Assembly (NCBI RefSeq): GCF_003217325.1 | Contig: NZ_QJTI01000007.1 | Coordinates: forward strand, 100,371 to 164,370 | Length of the DNA: 64,000 bases | From: Rhodopseudomonas faecalis | GTDB taxonomy: Bacteria; Pseudomonadota; Alphaproteobacteria; Rhizobiales; Xanthobacteraceae | Reading direction: 5' to 3' | Shown: positions 36,258-45,402 of the stretch, piece after piece | How positions within the stretch are numbered: position 1 is the stretch's first letter | Layout: each line of letters opens with the position of its first letter | Translations under genes and position numbers: made by a program | Notes under the pieces: generated by a model | What the model saw: only the letters and a program-made list of their open reading frames with translations | What the model was told of the DNA's origin: nothing | The model's database searches: none

Positions 36258-38123
36258 TCAGCCCTGCGCGTCGTCGAACGCGGCGCTGGCCTGCAGCCAA
36301 TCATCCTCGGCTTTACGCAGGGCCGCTTCGGCATTGGTGCGCGCGGTGCCCAGCTGCGCGGCCTGTTTTGGATCGCCGGTGAACAGATCGGGCAGTGCCA
36401 GCGCGGCATCGATCTTGTCAATGATCGCGGTGATCCGTTCAATCTCGGCTTCGGCGGCGGCGATCTGCTGACGCAGCGGCACGCGCTTGGGCGCACGCGG
36501 CCGCGGTGCCGCGTCGCGCGCCGGCTCGGAGCGGTCGCGCGGCGCAGAGCGTGAGCCGCGCGTGGTCAGCACCGTGCGGCGATAATCATCAAGGTCGCCG
36601 TCATAGGGCGTGACCGCGCCATCGGCGACCACCCACAGCCGGTCGGCGCAGGCTTCGATCAGATAGCGATCATGCGACACCATGATCACCGCGCCGGGAA
36701 AATCATTGATCGCTTCAGCGAGCGCAGCGCGGCTGTCGATATCGAGATGGTTGGTCGGCTCGTCGAGAATGATCATGTTCGGACCGTGGAAGGTCGCGAG
36801 CCCGAGCAGCAGCCGCGCCTTCTCACCGCCCGACAGGCTTTTCACCAGCGTATCAGCCGCCTTGCCTGAAAAACCGATCGCGCCGGCACGCGCGCGCACC
36901 TTGCTCTCCGGGGCATCGGGCATCAGCCGGCGTACGTGATCGTAAGGCGAGCCGTCTTCGTTCAATTCGTCCAGTTGGTGCTGCGCGAAGTAAGCGATCG
37001 ACAGCTTGTCGGCGCGCGTCACCGCGCCCGAGAACGGCTCGAGCCGGTTGGCGAGCAGCTTGATCAGCGTCGATTTGCCGTTGCCATTGGCGCCGAGCAG
37101 CGCGATGCGATCATCATGATCGATGCGCAGCGTCACCTTGGTGAGCACCGGCGAGGCCGGGTCATAGCCGATCGCGACATTGTTGAGCGCGATGATCGGC
37201 GGCGACAGCATCTTTTCCGGCGGCGGGAACGAAATCTCCTGCACGTCCTGGGTCACCAGCGCCGCGATCGGCTTCATCTTTTCCAGCATTTTGACGCGCG
37301 ATTGCGCCTGCCGGGCCTTGGTGGCCTTGGCCTTGAAGCGATCGACAAAATCCTGCAGCCGCTTGCGTTCCGCCTCCTGGCGCTTGACCTGCTTGGCGTC
37401 GAGCAGTTCACGGCTGGCGCGCTGCTCCTCGAACGATGAGTAGCCGCCGCGATACAGCGTCAGCTTGCCGCGATCGAGGTGCATGATCTGATCGACCGAG
37501 GTTTCCAACAGATCGCGGTCGTGGCTGATCACGATCACGGTGCGCGGATAGCCGGCGAGGTGGTCCTCAAGCCAGAGCGTGCCTTCGAGGTCGAGATAGT
37601 TGGTCGGTTCGTCCAGCAGCAACAGATCGGGCGCCGCAAACAGCGTCGCCGCCAGCGCCACTCGCATGCGCCAGCCGCCGGAAAATTCTGAGCACGACCG
37701 CGCCTGATCGGCCGCGGAGAAACCAAGGCCGCTCAGAATCGCAGCGGCGCGCGCCGGCGCCGAATGGGCGTCGATATCGGCGAGCCGGGTCTGGATTTCG
37801 GCGATGCGATCGGGGTCGTGCGCGGTCTCTGCTTCGCGCAGCAGCGCGTGGCGCTCGGTGTCGGCCTGCAGCACCACTTCGAGCAGCGATTCCGGGCCGC
37901 TCGGCGCTTCCTGGGCGAGACTGCCGATCTGCCAGCGCGGCGGCAGCGTGATCGAGCCGCTTTCGGTGGCGAGCTCGCCCCGGATGGCCTTGAACAGCGT
38001 CGATTTGCCGGTGCCGTTGCGGCCGACAAAGCCGACCCGCGAGCCGGGGGCGATCTGCACCGTAGCCTGATCGATCAGCAATCGGCCGGCGATCCGGATC
38101 GAAATGTCATTGATGGCGAGCAT
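36258..38123 (-). CDS. ABC-F family ATPase
   Basis: A 621-residue cytoplasmic protein with two ABC domains and no membrane segment, typical of ABC-F translation factors or Uup-like proteins. Domain 1 has Walker A GRNGTGKST at 34-42 and signature EFSGGWRMRVALA. The linker is charged. Domain 2 has GANGNGKST and SLSGGEKARLLLG. The C-terminus has a Lys/Arg-rich coiled-coil-like extension (LRQQIAAAEAEIERITAII). It probably acts on the ribosome, but no specific role or antibiotic resistance can be inferred. It converges on the lipoprotein gene. Confidence 0.93.
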   Translation of the reverse strand: MLAINDISIRIAGRLLIDQATVQIAPGSRVGFVGRNGTGKSTLFKAIRGELATESGSITLPPRWQIGSLAQEAPSGPESLLEVVLQADTERHALLREAETAHDPDRIAEIQTRLADIDAHSAPARAAAILSGLGFSAADQARSCSEFSGGWRMRVALAATLFAAPDLLLLDEPTNYLDLEGTLWLEDHLAGYPRTVIVISHDRDLLETSVDQIMHLDRGKLTLYRGGYSSFEEQRASRELLDAKQVKRQEAERKRLQDFVDRFKAKATKARQAQSRVKMLEKMKPIAALVTQDVQEISFPPPEKMLSPPIIALNNVAIGYDPASPVLTKVTLRIDHDDRIALLGANGNGKSTLIKLLANRLEPFSGAVTRADKLSIAYFAQHQLDELNEDGSPYDHVRRLMPDAPESKVRARAGAIGFSGKAADTLVKSLSGGEKARLLLGLATFHGPNMIILDEPTNHLDIDSRAALAEAINDFPGAVIMVSHDRYLIEACADRLWVVADGAVTPYDGDLDDYRRTVLTTRGSRSAPRDRSEPARDAAPRPRAPKRVPLRQQIAAAEAEIERITAIIDKIDAALALPDLFTGDPKQAAQLGTARTNAEAALRKAEDDWLQASAAFDDAQG

Positions 38124-38177
38124 GCGGCGTTGTCGCCAAAGCGGCGATCAAACGCAACGGGAAATCCCAGGATCAGC

Positions 38178-38348
38178 TCAGCGCGGCTCGCCGTCGTGGC
38201 GCTGCATCCGTTCCAGCAGCGCGGCGAGCTGCAGCGGCAGTGGCACATCATCGAGTTCGTCGCGCAGCCGGGTCGCGATGGTGGCGCAGATCAGACGTCC
38301 GGTCGGGGCGTCGACGGCGAGGGGCTGGTCGGTCGCTGCTGTCGTCAT
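38178..38348 (-). CDS. Small hypothetical protein (56 aa)
   Basis: A short ORF reading MTTAATDQPLAVDAPTGRLI then CATIATRLRDELDDVPLPLQ and LAALLERMQRHDGEPR. Its amphipathic helix with Leu/Arg/Asp spacing and its consistent codon use look like a real protein. The core (I-x-RLRxxLDD-x-PLPxQLAALL) is faintly similar in shape to the helix of NepR-type anti-sigma factors, but this is too weak to assign. No strong ribosome binding site precedes ATG 38348. It lies 54 bases upstream of the ABC-F gene on the same strand. Confidence 0.55.
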   Translation of the reverse strand: MTTAATDQPLAVDAPTGRLICATIATRLRDELDDVPLPLQLAALLERMQRHDGEPR

Positions 38349-38609
38349 GGGGGCTGCTGCGCTTTTGAGGTGATCGATGACCTATCAAGTCGCGGACCGG
38401 CGTCGCGGTTTCCGGGCAAACGGCCGATCCAGCAAATTAGGTAAAGATTGCCTCAATTTGCGGTATTGGGCTGCGGTTGAGTTGGCAATTCCGCCCGCGA
38501 CAGCTGCGTCAGATCACGGGCAGGTTCCGACGCCGCCTTGCTGTTCGCCACACCCGCCGATATAAGCCCGCGACCCCGCAAACTCACACACATCTGTAAG
38601 GACCCACAT

Positions 38610-39032
38610 ATGGCTGTTCAGCGCACGTTCTCGATCCTCAAGCCCGACGCTACCGAGCGTAACCTCACCGGCGCCATCAACGCCCTGATCGAGAAGGCCG
38701 GCCTGCGCATCGTGGCGCAGAAGCGCATTCGCATGACGCGCGAGCAGGCCGAGACCTTCTACGCCGTGCACAAGGAACGCCCGTTCTTCGGTGAGCTGGT
38801 CGATTTCATGATCTCCGGCCCGGTGGTGGTGCAGGTGCTGGAAGGCGAAAACGCCGTCCTCAAGTATCGCGACGTGATGGGCGCCACCGATCCGTCCAAG
38901 GCGGCGGACGGCACCATCCGCAAGCTGCACGCCAAGTCGATCGGCGAGAACTCGGTGCACGGTTCCGACGCTCCGGAAACCGCCGCGATCGAAATCGCGC
39001 AGTTCTTCTCGGGCAACGAGATCGTCGGCTAA
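38610..39032 (+). CDS. ndk: Nucleoside diphosphate kinase
   Basis: Transfers the gamma-phosphate between nucleoside triphosphates and diphosphates through a phosphohistidine. The 140-residue protein has the catalytic His117 in GENSVHGSD and the family N-terminus [27 protein letters not shown] precedes ATG 38610. It is transcribed alone, with a strong terminator after it. Confidence 0.98.
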   Translation: MAVQRTFSILKPDATERNLTGAINALIEKAGLRIVAQKRIRMTREQAETFYAVHKERPFFGELVDFMISGPVVVQVLEGENAVLKYRDVMGATDPSKAADGTIRKLHAKSIGENSVHGSDAPETAAIEIAQFFSGNEIVG

Positions 39033-39072
39033 TCGCCGCGTTTCTCCGCGTTTCAGTTCTGAACTGACGCAG

Positions 39073-39112
39073 CGCCGGGCCTTGCTGATGCAAGGCTCGG
39101 CGTTGTTCGTTT
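39073..39112 (+). terminator. Rho-independent terminator of ndk
   Basis: CGCCGGGCCTTGC (39073-39085) and GCAAGGCTCGGCG (39090-39102) form a 13-bp stem with one G-U pair and a TGAT loop, followed by TTGTTCGTTT. Confidence 0.9.
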
Positions 39113-39307
39113 GCGGGGCAGGGTGTCACGCTGCTGCGCCGCTTGCGATTGCGACAATTCGCCAGGCACTCAATGCCGGCCGGCACATGCTGCAGAGGCT
39201 TGCGGGAACGGTAAATCCGTGCTGCAATTGATGCGCATTCGGAGTTAGGCTTGTTCGACTGTGCGTGTGCGACCCGACATTCCTCAGAGTTCAGCCCTTC
39301 GATTGTG

Positions 39308-39339
39308 GCGCGGCACGCGACCTGTGTGGCGCGCTTTTT
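39308..39339 (+). terminator. Terminator-like hairpin without an upstream gene
   Basis: GCGCG (39308-39312) pairs with CGCGC (39330-39334), with inner CAC/GTG pairing, and is followed directly by five T residues (39335-39339). It lies 137 bases before the csp start codon. It could attenuate csp or end a small RNA. Confidence 0.55.
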
Positions 39340-39476
39340 GTTGGGAGCGTCATGGCGGTGAGGTGAAAGCCGGCTCGCCGCCAGGGCGCGCGTTTAAGCC
39401 AGACCAATAGGCACGAGATCCGATCGCAGGCCCGGCTCAACACGTCCTGCGAGATCCGCGCTGGAGGAAACAGGCG

Positions 39477-39680
39477 ATGCACAAAGGCACCGTCAAGTGG
39501 TTCAACCCGACCAAGGGCTATGGCTTCATCAGGCCGACGACCGGCGACAAGGACGTGTTCGTGCACGTCTCGGCGGTCGAGCGCGCGGGCCTTAGCACGC
39601 TCAATGAAAACCAGCCGATCGAATACGAGTTGGTGGAAAGCCGCGGCCGCACCTCGGCCGAGAATCTGCGGCTGTCATAG
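39477..39680 (+). CDS. Cold-shock protein
   Basis: A 67-residue single cold-shock domain that binds single-stranded nucleic acid. It has RNP1 (KGYGFI) and RNP2 (VFVHV) and starts MHKGTVKWFNPTKGYGFI. It could be an RNA chaperone of the CspA type; the exact paralogue cannot be named. GGAGGAAA precedes ATG 39477. The leader contains a terminator-like hairpin, and csp leaders in other bacteria regulate expression by structure, so attenuation is plausible here. Confidence 0.95.
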   Translation: MHKGTVKWFNPTKGYGFIRPTTGDKDVFVHVSAVERAGLSTLNENQPIEYELVESRGRTSAENLRLS

Positions 39681-39710
39681 GCTTGCAGCAGTAGCGACGT
39701 GCAGCAAGCA

Positions 39711-39738
39711 GCGGGATGCCGGGACACCCGGCATCCGC
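39711..39738. terminator. Hairpin between convergent csp and purN
   Basis: GGATGCCGGG (39714-39723) and CCCGGCATCC (39727-39736) form a perfect 10-bp stem with a 3-base loop and flanking GC pairs. No T run follows on either strand, but its place between convergent genes suggests a shared terminator. Confidence 0.6.
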
Positions 39739-39765
39739 TAAAGCCAAAAGGGCGTTGAAGGGCGC

Positions 39766-40419
39766 TCAGCGCAGCGGCGCGATCAGCACCGCATCGCACG
39801 GTTTCGCGCTCGGGGTGTGGCAGTAATCGCCGTCCAGCACCGCGGCGCCACTCGCCACCAGCCGCAGCGCTTCCGGATAAATCCGATGCTCGAGCGTCAG
39901 CACGCGCGCCGCCAGCGTGTCGGCGCTGTCGTCATGGCGCACTTCGACCGCGCCCTGCATCACGATCGGCCCGGCATCGGTGGCCGCGATCACGAAATGC
40001 ACGGTGGCGCCCGACAACTTGACCCCGGCGCGCAGCGCCTGGCCGTGCGGGTCGAGCCCCGGGAACGACGGCAGCAGCGAGGGGTGGATATTGAGAATGC
40101 GGCCATGCCAGCGCTCGACGAACTCGGCGGTGAGCAGGCGCATGAAGCCGCCGAGGCAGATCAGCTCGATGCCATGGGCGTCGAGCACTTCCTGCAGCTT
40201 GGCCTCGAAGGCGAGGCGGTCCTTGCCGAACGGCTTGCTCTCGACCACCGCGGTCGGCACGCCGTTCTGCTGCGCGATCGACAAGCCCCCGGCGCCGGCG
40301 ACATTGGAGATCACCAGCGCGATCTCGGCCGGAAATGCCTGGTCGGCAGCCGCCGCTTGGATCAGCGCGGCCATGTTCGACCCGCGCCCGGAAATCAGGA
40401 TGGCGACGCGACGCTTCAT
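39766..40419 (-). CDS. purN: Phosphoribosylglycinamide formyltransferase
   Basis: Transfers a formyl group from 10-formyltetrahydrofolate to GAR in purine synthesis. The 217-residue protein has GRGSN at 11-15, the catalytic region NIHPSLLPSFPGLDPHGQAL and the aspartate of DAGPIVMQ. ATG 40419 has GGTGAG upstream; GTG 40428, which overlaps the purM stop, is possible too. It is five bases after purM on the same strand, the usual purM-purN operon. Confidence 0.97.
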   Translation of the reverse strand: MKRRVAILISGRGSNMAALIQAAAADQAFPAEIALVISNVAGAGGLSIAQQNGVPTAVVESKPFGKDRLAFEAKLQEVLDAHGIELICLGGFMRLLTAEFVERWHGRILNIHPSLLPSFPGLDPHGQALRAGVKLSGATVHFVIAATDAGPIVMQGAVEVRHDDSADTLAARVLTLEHRIYPEALRLVASGAAVLDGDYCHTPSAKPCDAVLIAPLR

Positions 40420-40424
40420 CGCAC

Positions 40425-41498
40425 TCACCGCGCCAGATCGAGATGGCCGCTATAGACCACCCGATGCTCGCCCTCGGCCTCGATCACCTGGCCGAGCACC
40501 GACACCGTCTCGCCGGCCTCGGTGAGCACCGCGCTGATCTGTTCGACCGCCTCGGCCTTGACGATTATCACCATGCCGATGCCGCAATTGAAGGTGCGTA
40601 GCATTTCCAGCTCGTCGATATCGCCTTGTTCGGCCAGCCATTTGAACACCGGCAGCACCGGCAGCCGCGGCAGATCGATGCCGACGCCGAGCCCGGGCGG
40701 CAGCACACGCGGAATGTTGTCGGTGAAGCCGCCGCCAGTGATATGGGCCAGCGCCTTGACCGCGCCGGTCTCGCGGATCGCGCGCAGGCACGACTTCACA
40801 TAGAGCTTGGTCGGCGCCAGCAGCGCGCCGCCCAGCGTCATCACCGGCGAGAACGGCGCATTGGCATCCCAGCCAAGCCCGGAGCGCTCGACGATCTTGC
40901 GCACCAGCGAGAAGCCGTTGGAATGCACGCCGGACGACGAAAGGCCGATCACGGCGTCGCCGACCGCGATGTCTTTGGTCGGCAGCAGCGTGCCGCGCTC
41001 GGCCGCGCCGACCGCAAAACCGGCGAGGTCATAGTCGCCGTCCTTGTAAAGCCCTGGCATTTCAGCGGTTTCGCCGCCGATCAGCGCGCAGCCGGATTCC
41101 CGGCACGCCTCGGCGACCCCGGCGACGATCGCCGCCGTCGCTTCCGGGTCGAGCCGGCCGCAGGCGAAATAGTCCAGGAAGAACAACGGCTCAGCGCCCT
41201 GGACCACCAGATCGTTGACCGACATCGCGACGAGGTCGATGCCGATCCCGGCATGCAGCTTGGCCTCGATGGCAATTTTAACTTTCGTACCAACCCCGTC
41301 GGTGGCGGCCACCAGAACCGGGTCCTTGAAGCCGGCCGCCTTGAGGTCAAACAGGCCGCCAAAGCCGCCGATCTCGGCGTCGGCGCCCGGCCGCGCGGTG
41401 GCGCGCACCAGCGGTTTGATCATATCGACCAAGCGGTTGCCTGCATCGATATCGACGCCGGCATCGGCATAGGTGAGGCCGTTCTTCTTCTCGGTCAT
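40425..41498 (-). CDS. purM: Phosphoribosylformylglycinamidine cyclo-ligase
   Basis: Closes the imidazole ring to form AIR with ATP, in purine synthesis. The 357-residue protein has the family N-terminus ([20 protein letters not shown]) and GVGTKVKIA, with [14 protein letters not shown] and a glycine-rich [19 protein letters not shown] 41498 has GGAA six bases upstream; ATG 41504 is too close to it. It heads purM-purN and is divergent from the phosphatidyltransferase gene. Confidence 0.97.
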   Translation of the reverse strand: MTEKKNGLTYADAGVDIDAGNRLVDMIKPLVRATARPGADAEIGGFGGLFDLKAAGFKDPVLVAATDGVGTKVKIAIEAKLHAGIGIDLVAMSVNDLVVQGAEPLFFLDYFACGRLDPEATAAIVAGVAEACRESGCALIGGETAEMPGLYKDGDYDLAGFAVGAAERGTLLPTKDIAVGDAVIGLSSSGVHSNGFSLVRKIVERSGLGWDANAPFSPVMTLGGALLAPTKLYVKSCLRAIRETGAVKALAHITGGGFTDNIPRVLPPGLGVGIDLPRLPVLPVFKWLAEQGDIDELEMLRTFNCGIGMVIIVKAEAVEQISAVLTEAGETVSVLGQVIEAEGEHRVVYSGHLDLAR

Positions 41499-41520
41499 GA
41501 CCATTTCCTGGTGCAGTAGC

Positions 41521-41624
41521 GGTAAGCGACTTTCGTCCGGCTACGAAAATATCGCTCGACTTCGTTCAAGAGACGCTTACGCAATGCCGGTAGGAACCCT
41601 CGCGGCGCGAGGGGCTTGCTTTTT
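41521..41624 (+). ncRNA. Candidate structured leader or small RNA with terminator
   Basis: On the plus strand, GTAAGCG (41522-41528) can pair with CGCTTAC (41574-41580), enclosing a perfect 6-bp hairpin TTTCGT/ACGAAA (41531-41548). A second stem follows, CCCTCGC/GCGAGGG (41597-41613), then GCTTGCTTTTT. Together they look like a folded RNA ending in an intrinsic terminator, 70 bases before the phosphatidyltransferase gene. I could not find a clear promoter. Confidence 0.45.
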
Positions 41625-41694
41625 GGGGTGGTTACGTCGGATTCTGCCGACGTGCAATGGCTCGCATCAGCGGGCTGCATAGATAAGAGACAGT

Positions 41695-42306
41695 ATGCCA
41701 GTCCAGGTTGCCAAAGCTGAAGTGGGGGGACGTGAGCGCAACGCAGTCCGGGATCGTCTGATGAGCATCCCCAACGTCATCACGCTGATCCGAATTCTGC
41801 TGGTGCCCGTCATCGTGTGGGCGATCGCCTCCAATGAGATGGAAATCGCATTTGCGGTTTTCGTGATTGCCGGAATCAGCGACGCCGTCGATGGCTTCCT
41901 TGCCAAGCGTTTCAACATGGCGAGCGAGCTCGGGGCCATGCTCGATCCACTCGCCGACAAGGCGCTGCTGGTGTCGATCTATGTCGCGCTCGGCATCTGG
42001 GGCGCGGTGCCACGCTGGATCGTGATCCTGGTGGTATCGCGCGACATCATGATCGTCGGCGCGGTGATCGTGTCCTGGGTGCTGGGCAAGCCGGTCCCGA
42101 TGAAGCCGTTGATGGTGTCCAAGCTCAACACGGTGGCGCAGGTCACCTTTGCGGCCGTGGTGCTGGCGGCGCTGGCATTCGGCTTCGCCTGGGAGCCTTA
42201 CGATCTCATTCTGATGGGCATCGTCGCAGTCTTGACCTTGCTTTCGGTGTCCCTCTATCTCGTGGAGTGGACGCGGCACATGGGGACCGGCGAACGCGGC
42301 CATTGA
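41695..42306 (+). CDS. CDP-alcohol phosphatidyltransferase family protein
   Basis: A 203-residue membrane enzyme that should join a CDP-diacylglycerol to an alcohol, such as glycerol-3-phosphate in phosphatidylglycerol synthesis. The active-site motif (D-x2-DG-x2-AR-x8-G-x3-D-x3-D) is visible from residue 63: D63, D66, G67, A70, G80, D84, D88. The usual arginine is Lys71. About five hydrophobic segments are present. The N-terminus is longer than usual (about 22 residues before MSIPNVITLIR, where translation could also start). It precedes hdaA with 57 bases between and may share its transcript. Confidence 0.87.
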   Translation: MPVQVAKAEVGGRERNAVRDRLMSIPNVITLIRILLVPVIVWAIASNEMEIAFAVFVIAGISDAVDGFLAKRFNMASELGAMLDPLADKALLVSIYVALGIWGAVPRWIVILVVSRDIMIVGAVIVSWVLGKPVPMKPLMVSKLNTVAQVTFAAVVLAALAFGFAWEPYDLILMGIVAVLTLLSVSLYLVEWTRHMGTGERGH

Positions 42307-42363
42307 GTGCTGGATTGCGGGCGCAGACCGTCTGGACTGTTCGGCGAGGCAGGGAGTAACCGC

Positions 42364-43038
42364 GTGGGCCGCGTTGAACCTCGACAATTGGCGTTGGCGC
42401 TGCCGCATACTGAAAGCCTGTCGCGCGACGATTTTCTGGAAGGCCCGAGCAATGCGGCGGCGCTGGCGCTGATCGATCGCTGGCCCGACTGGCCGAACCG
42501 CGTCATGCTGCTGTGCGGCCCGGAAGGCTCCGGCAAGAGCCATCTGGCGGCGATCTGGGCCGAGCAGGCGGGGGCCCGTTCGGTGGCGGCCCATGCGCTT
42601 AATTCCGCGGCGGTGCCCGCCGCGCTCGCCACCGGGGCGGTGGTGGTCGAGGATCTCGCGCCCGGCAGTTTTGACGAACGCGCGCTGTTTCACCTGATGA
42701 ACATGGCGCGCGAGGATCAAGCCTATGTGCTGATCACCGCGCGGATCGCGCCATGCGCGTTCGAGATCGAGCTGCGCGACCTGCGCTCGCGGCTGCGGGC
42801 GGTGCCGGTGGTTGAATTGCTGCCGCCGGATGACGCGCTGTTCCGGGCGTTGATCGTCAAATTCTGCGCCGACCGGCAGATGTCGGTGGATGAGGCGCTG
42901 GTCAATTATCTCGCCAACCGAATCGACCGCTCATTCGTGGCCGCCAAACAGGCGGTGGAACGGCTCGACACCGAGGCGCTGCGCCTGGCCCGCCCGGTGA
43001 CCCGGGCGCTGGCCGCGGAACTGTTTCGCGACCTGTAA
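42364..43038 (+). CDS. hdaA: DnaA regulatory inactivator HdaA
   Basis: An AAA+ protein that with the sliding clamp promotes hydrolysis of DnaA-bound ATP, limiting re-initiation of replication. The 224-residue protein has a possible clamp-binding motif QLALALP at 8-14, Walker A GPEGSGKSH at 52-60 and Walker B VVVEDLAP. It has no DNA-binding domain IV. GTG 42364 has AGGGAG seven bases upstream, preferred over GTG 42307. Its place before ppk matches other alphaproteobacteria (from memory of gene order). Confidence 0.9.
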   Translation: MGRVEPRQLALALPHTESLSRDDFLEGPSNAAALALIDRWPDWPNRVMLLCGPEGSGKSHLAAIWAEQAGARSVAAHALNSAAVPAALATGAVVVEDLAPGSFDERALFHLMNMAREDQAYVLITARIAPCAFEIELRDLRSRLRAVPVVELLPPDDALFRALIVKFCADRQMSVDEALVNYLANRIDRSFVAAKQAVERLDTEALRLARPVTRALAAELFRDL

Positions 43039-43194
43039 GTCAACTTCAGGCCGTCGCGGCAACATGACCCGCAGGTTGCGGCTTGACGCCGGCTCGCGCC
43101 GGGCCCCCAATGTCGGAAAACTGTCACATCAATCGGCCATGGTCCGCAGCCGAGCGCGGCCGCCGTGTGCGCTCCTGACCAGGATTGGGACTTC

Positions 43195-45393
43195 ATGAAT
43201 TTGCAGCAGCAAGCGATCGCGATTGAGGAAAAGAACGGTGAGGTCGAGCCCGCCTCGGTGGTCGCCTCGGGCCCGGAACGCTTCATCAATCGCGAGTTGT
43301 CGTGGCTGCACTTCAATCGCCGCGTGCTCGAGGAGGCGGTCAACCCGCAGCATCCGGGGCTGGAGCGGGTGCGGTTTCTGTCGATCTCGGCCAACAACCT
43401 CGACGAATTCTTCATGGTGCGCGTCGCCGGCATCAAGGCGCAGGTGCGCGAGGGCATCATCGAGCGCAGCCCGGACGGGCTGACCCCGGCCGAACAACTG
43501 GTGTTGATCAACGAGGCGGTGTCGCGGCTCGGCCATGATCAGCAGGTGATCTGGCGTCATCTGCGCGGCATGCTGAGCGAAGTCGGCATCGTGCTGCTCG
43601 ACGGCCGCGATGTCAGCCAGGCCGAACACGATTGGATTTCGGACTATTTCCTGCGCAACGTGTTTCCGCTGCTGACGCCGCTGGCGATCGACCCGGCGCA
43701 TCCGTTCCCGTTCATCGCCAGCCTCGGCTTCACCATTGCGCTGCAATTGGCGCGGCTGTCGGACGGCAAGCCGATGAACGCGCTGATCCGTATGCCGAGC
43801 AAGATCGACCGCTTCATCCGGCTGCCCTCGACCGGCAAGGAAGTGCGGCTGATCACTTTGGAGCAGGCGACCTCGCTGTTCATCGGCCAGTTGTTCCCAG
43901 GCTATGTGGTCAAGGGGCAGGGCGCGTTCCGCGTGATCCGCGATTCCGAACTGGAAATCGAAGAAGAAGCCGAAGATCTGGTGCGGCTGTTCGAGACTGC
44001 GCTCAAGCGCCGCCGCCATGGTTCGGTGATCCGGCTCGAGATCGAGGCGTCGATGCCGGAGGAACTACGCGGTTTTGTGCAAAACGCGTTGGCGGCGTCG
44101 GACGACGAGGTGATCCTGGTCGACGGCGTGCTGGCCATGAACGAGCTGTCGCAACTGACGCGGCTCGACCGGCCCGATCTGGAGTTTCCGCCCTATGTGC
44201 CGCGCCATCCGGAGCGGGTGCGTGACCATGGCGGCGATGTCTTTGCGGCCATCCGCAAGAAAGACCTGATCGTCCACCATCCCTATGAATCGTTCGACGT
44301 GGTGGTGCAGTTTCTGCAGCAGGCGGCGCGCGATCCCGATGTGGTGGCGATCAAGCAGACGCTGTACCGCACCTCCAACAACTCGCCGATCGTCAAGGCG
44401 CTGGCGGAGGCCGCCGAGGCCGGCAAGTCGGTGACGGCGCTGATCGAGCTAAAGGCGCGCTTTGACGAAGAGGCCAATATCCGCTGGGCGCGCGATCTGG
44501 AACGCGCCGGCGTGCAGGTGGTCTATGGCTTCCTGGAGCTGAAGACCCATGCCAAGCTGTCGCTGGTGGTGCGCCGCGAGGGCGCCGGTCTGACCACCTA
44601 TGTGCACACCGGCACCGGCAACTATCACCCGGTCACCGCGCGCGTGTACACCGACCTGTCGTTCTTCACCTCCGACCCGATCATCGGCCGTGACGTGGCG
44701 CGGGTGTTCAATTTCATCACCGGCTATGCCGAGCCGAGCGACATCGAGAAGATGGCGGTGTCGCCGATCACGCTGCGCAAAACCATGCTCGATCACATCC
44801 GCGGCGAGACCGAGTTTGCGCGCCAGGGCAAGCCGGCGGCGATCTGGCTGAAGATGAATTCGCTGGTCGATCCCGAGATCATCGACGCGCTCTATGACGC
44901 CTCCAAGGCCGGCGTCGCGATCGAGCTGGTGGTGCGCGGCATCTGCTGCCTGCGGCCCGGTGTGCGCGGATTGTCCGAAAACATCCGCGTGAAATCGATC
45001 ATCGGCCGGTTCCTGGAGCATGGCCGCGTCTATTGCTTCGGCATGGGCCATGGCCTGCCGTCGCCGAAGGCCGCGGTCTATATCTCGTCCGCCGACATGA
45101 TGCCCCGCAACCTCGATCGCCGCGTGGAAGTCCTGTGCCCGATGCTCAACCCGACCGTGCATCAGCAGGTGCTGGAACAGATCATGGTCGCGAACCTGAA
45201 GGATAACGAGCAGAGCTGGCAGTTGTTGCCGGACGGATCGTCTACGCGTATGAAGGCCGCGAAAGGTGAGGAGCCTTTCAACGTCCATAAATATTTCATG
45301 ACCAATCCGAGTTTGTCTGGCCGTGGGAAGTCGCTCAAGGAATCCTCACCTCGCCGGCTCACCCGCAAGGCGGAGCGCCAGCAATCGAACTAG
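43195..45393 (+). CDS. ppk: Polyphosphate kinase 1
   Basis: Makes long-chain polyphosphate from ATP, reversibly. The 732-residue protein contains the PPK1 domains in order: the N-terminal [21 protein letters not shown], the head domain, and two C-terminal catalytic domains. The autophosphorylated histidine is His452 in [13 protein letters not shown], and [20 protein letters not shown] is a second conserved histidine block. ATG 43195 follows CAGGATTGGGA. ppx follows after nine bases, placing synthesis and breakdown of polyphosphate together. Confidence 0.97.
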   Translation: MNLQQQAIAIEEKNGEVEPASVVASGPERFINRELSWLHFNRRVLEEAVNPQHPGLERVRFLSISANNLDEFFMVRVAGIKAQVREGIIERSPDGLTPAEQLVLINEAVSRLGHDQQVIWRHLRGMLSEVGIVLLDGRDVSQAEHDWISDYFLRNVFPLLTPLAIDPAHPFPFIASLGFTIALQLARLSDGKPMNALIRMPSKIDRFIRLPSTGKEVRLITLEQATSLFIGQLFPGYVVKGQGAFRVIRDSELEIEEEAEDLVRLFETALKRRRHGSVIRLEIEASMPEELRGFVQNALAASDDEVILVDGVLAMNELSQLTRLDRPDLEFPPYVPRHPERVRDHGGDVFAAIRKKDLIVHHPYESFDVVVQFLQQAARDPDVVAIKQTLYRTSNNSPIVKALAEAAEAGKSVTALIELKARFDEEANIRWARDLERAGVQVVYGFLELKTHAKLSLVVRREGAGLTTYVHTGTGNYHPVTARVYTDLSFFTSDPIIGRDVARVFNFITGYAEPSDIEKMAVSPITLRKTMLDHIRGETEFARQGKPAAIWLKMNSLVDPEIIDALYDASKAGVAIELVVRGICCLRPGVRGLSENIRVKSIIGRFLEHGRVYCFGMGHGLPSPKAAVYISSADMMPRNLDRRVEVLCPMLNPTVHQQVLEQIMVANLKDNEQSWQLLPDGSSTRMKAAKGEEPFNVHKYFMTNPSLSGRGKSLKESSPRRLTRKAERQQSN

Positions 45394-45402
45394 GGTTGTT
45401 GC

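Larger units (their letters stand above)
39033..39476. other. Long intergenic region between ndk and csp
   Basis: A 444-base gap. It contains the ndk terminator (39073-39112) and a second terminator-like hairpin (39308-39339). Between them is about 195 bases with no ORF, so it could hold a small RNA or the start of the csp leader. Confidence 0.5.
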
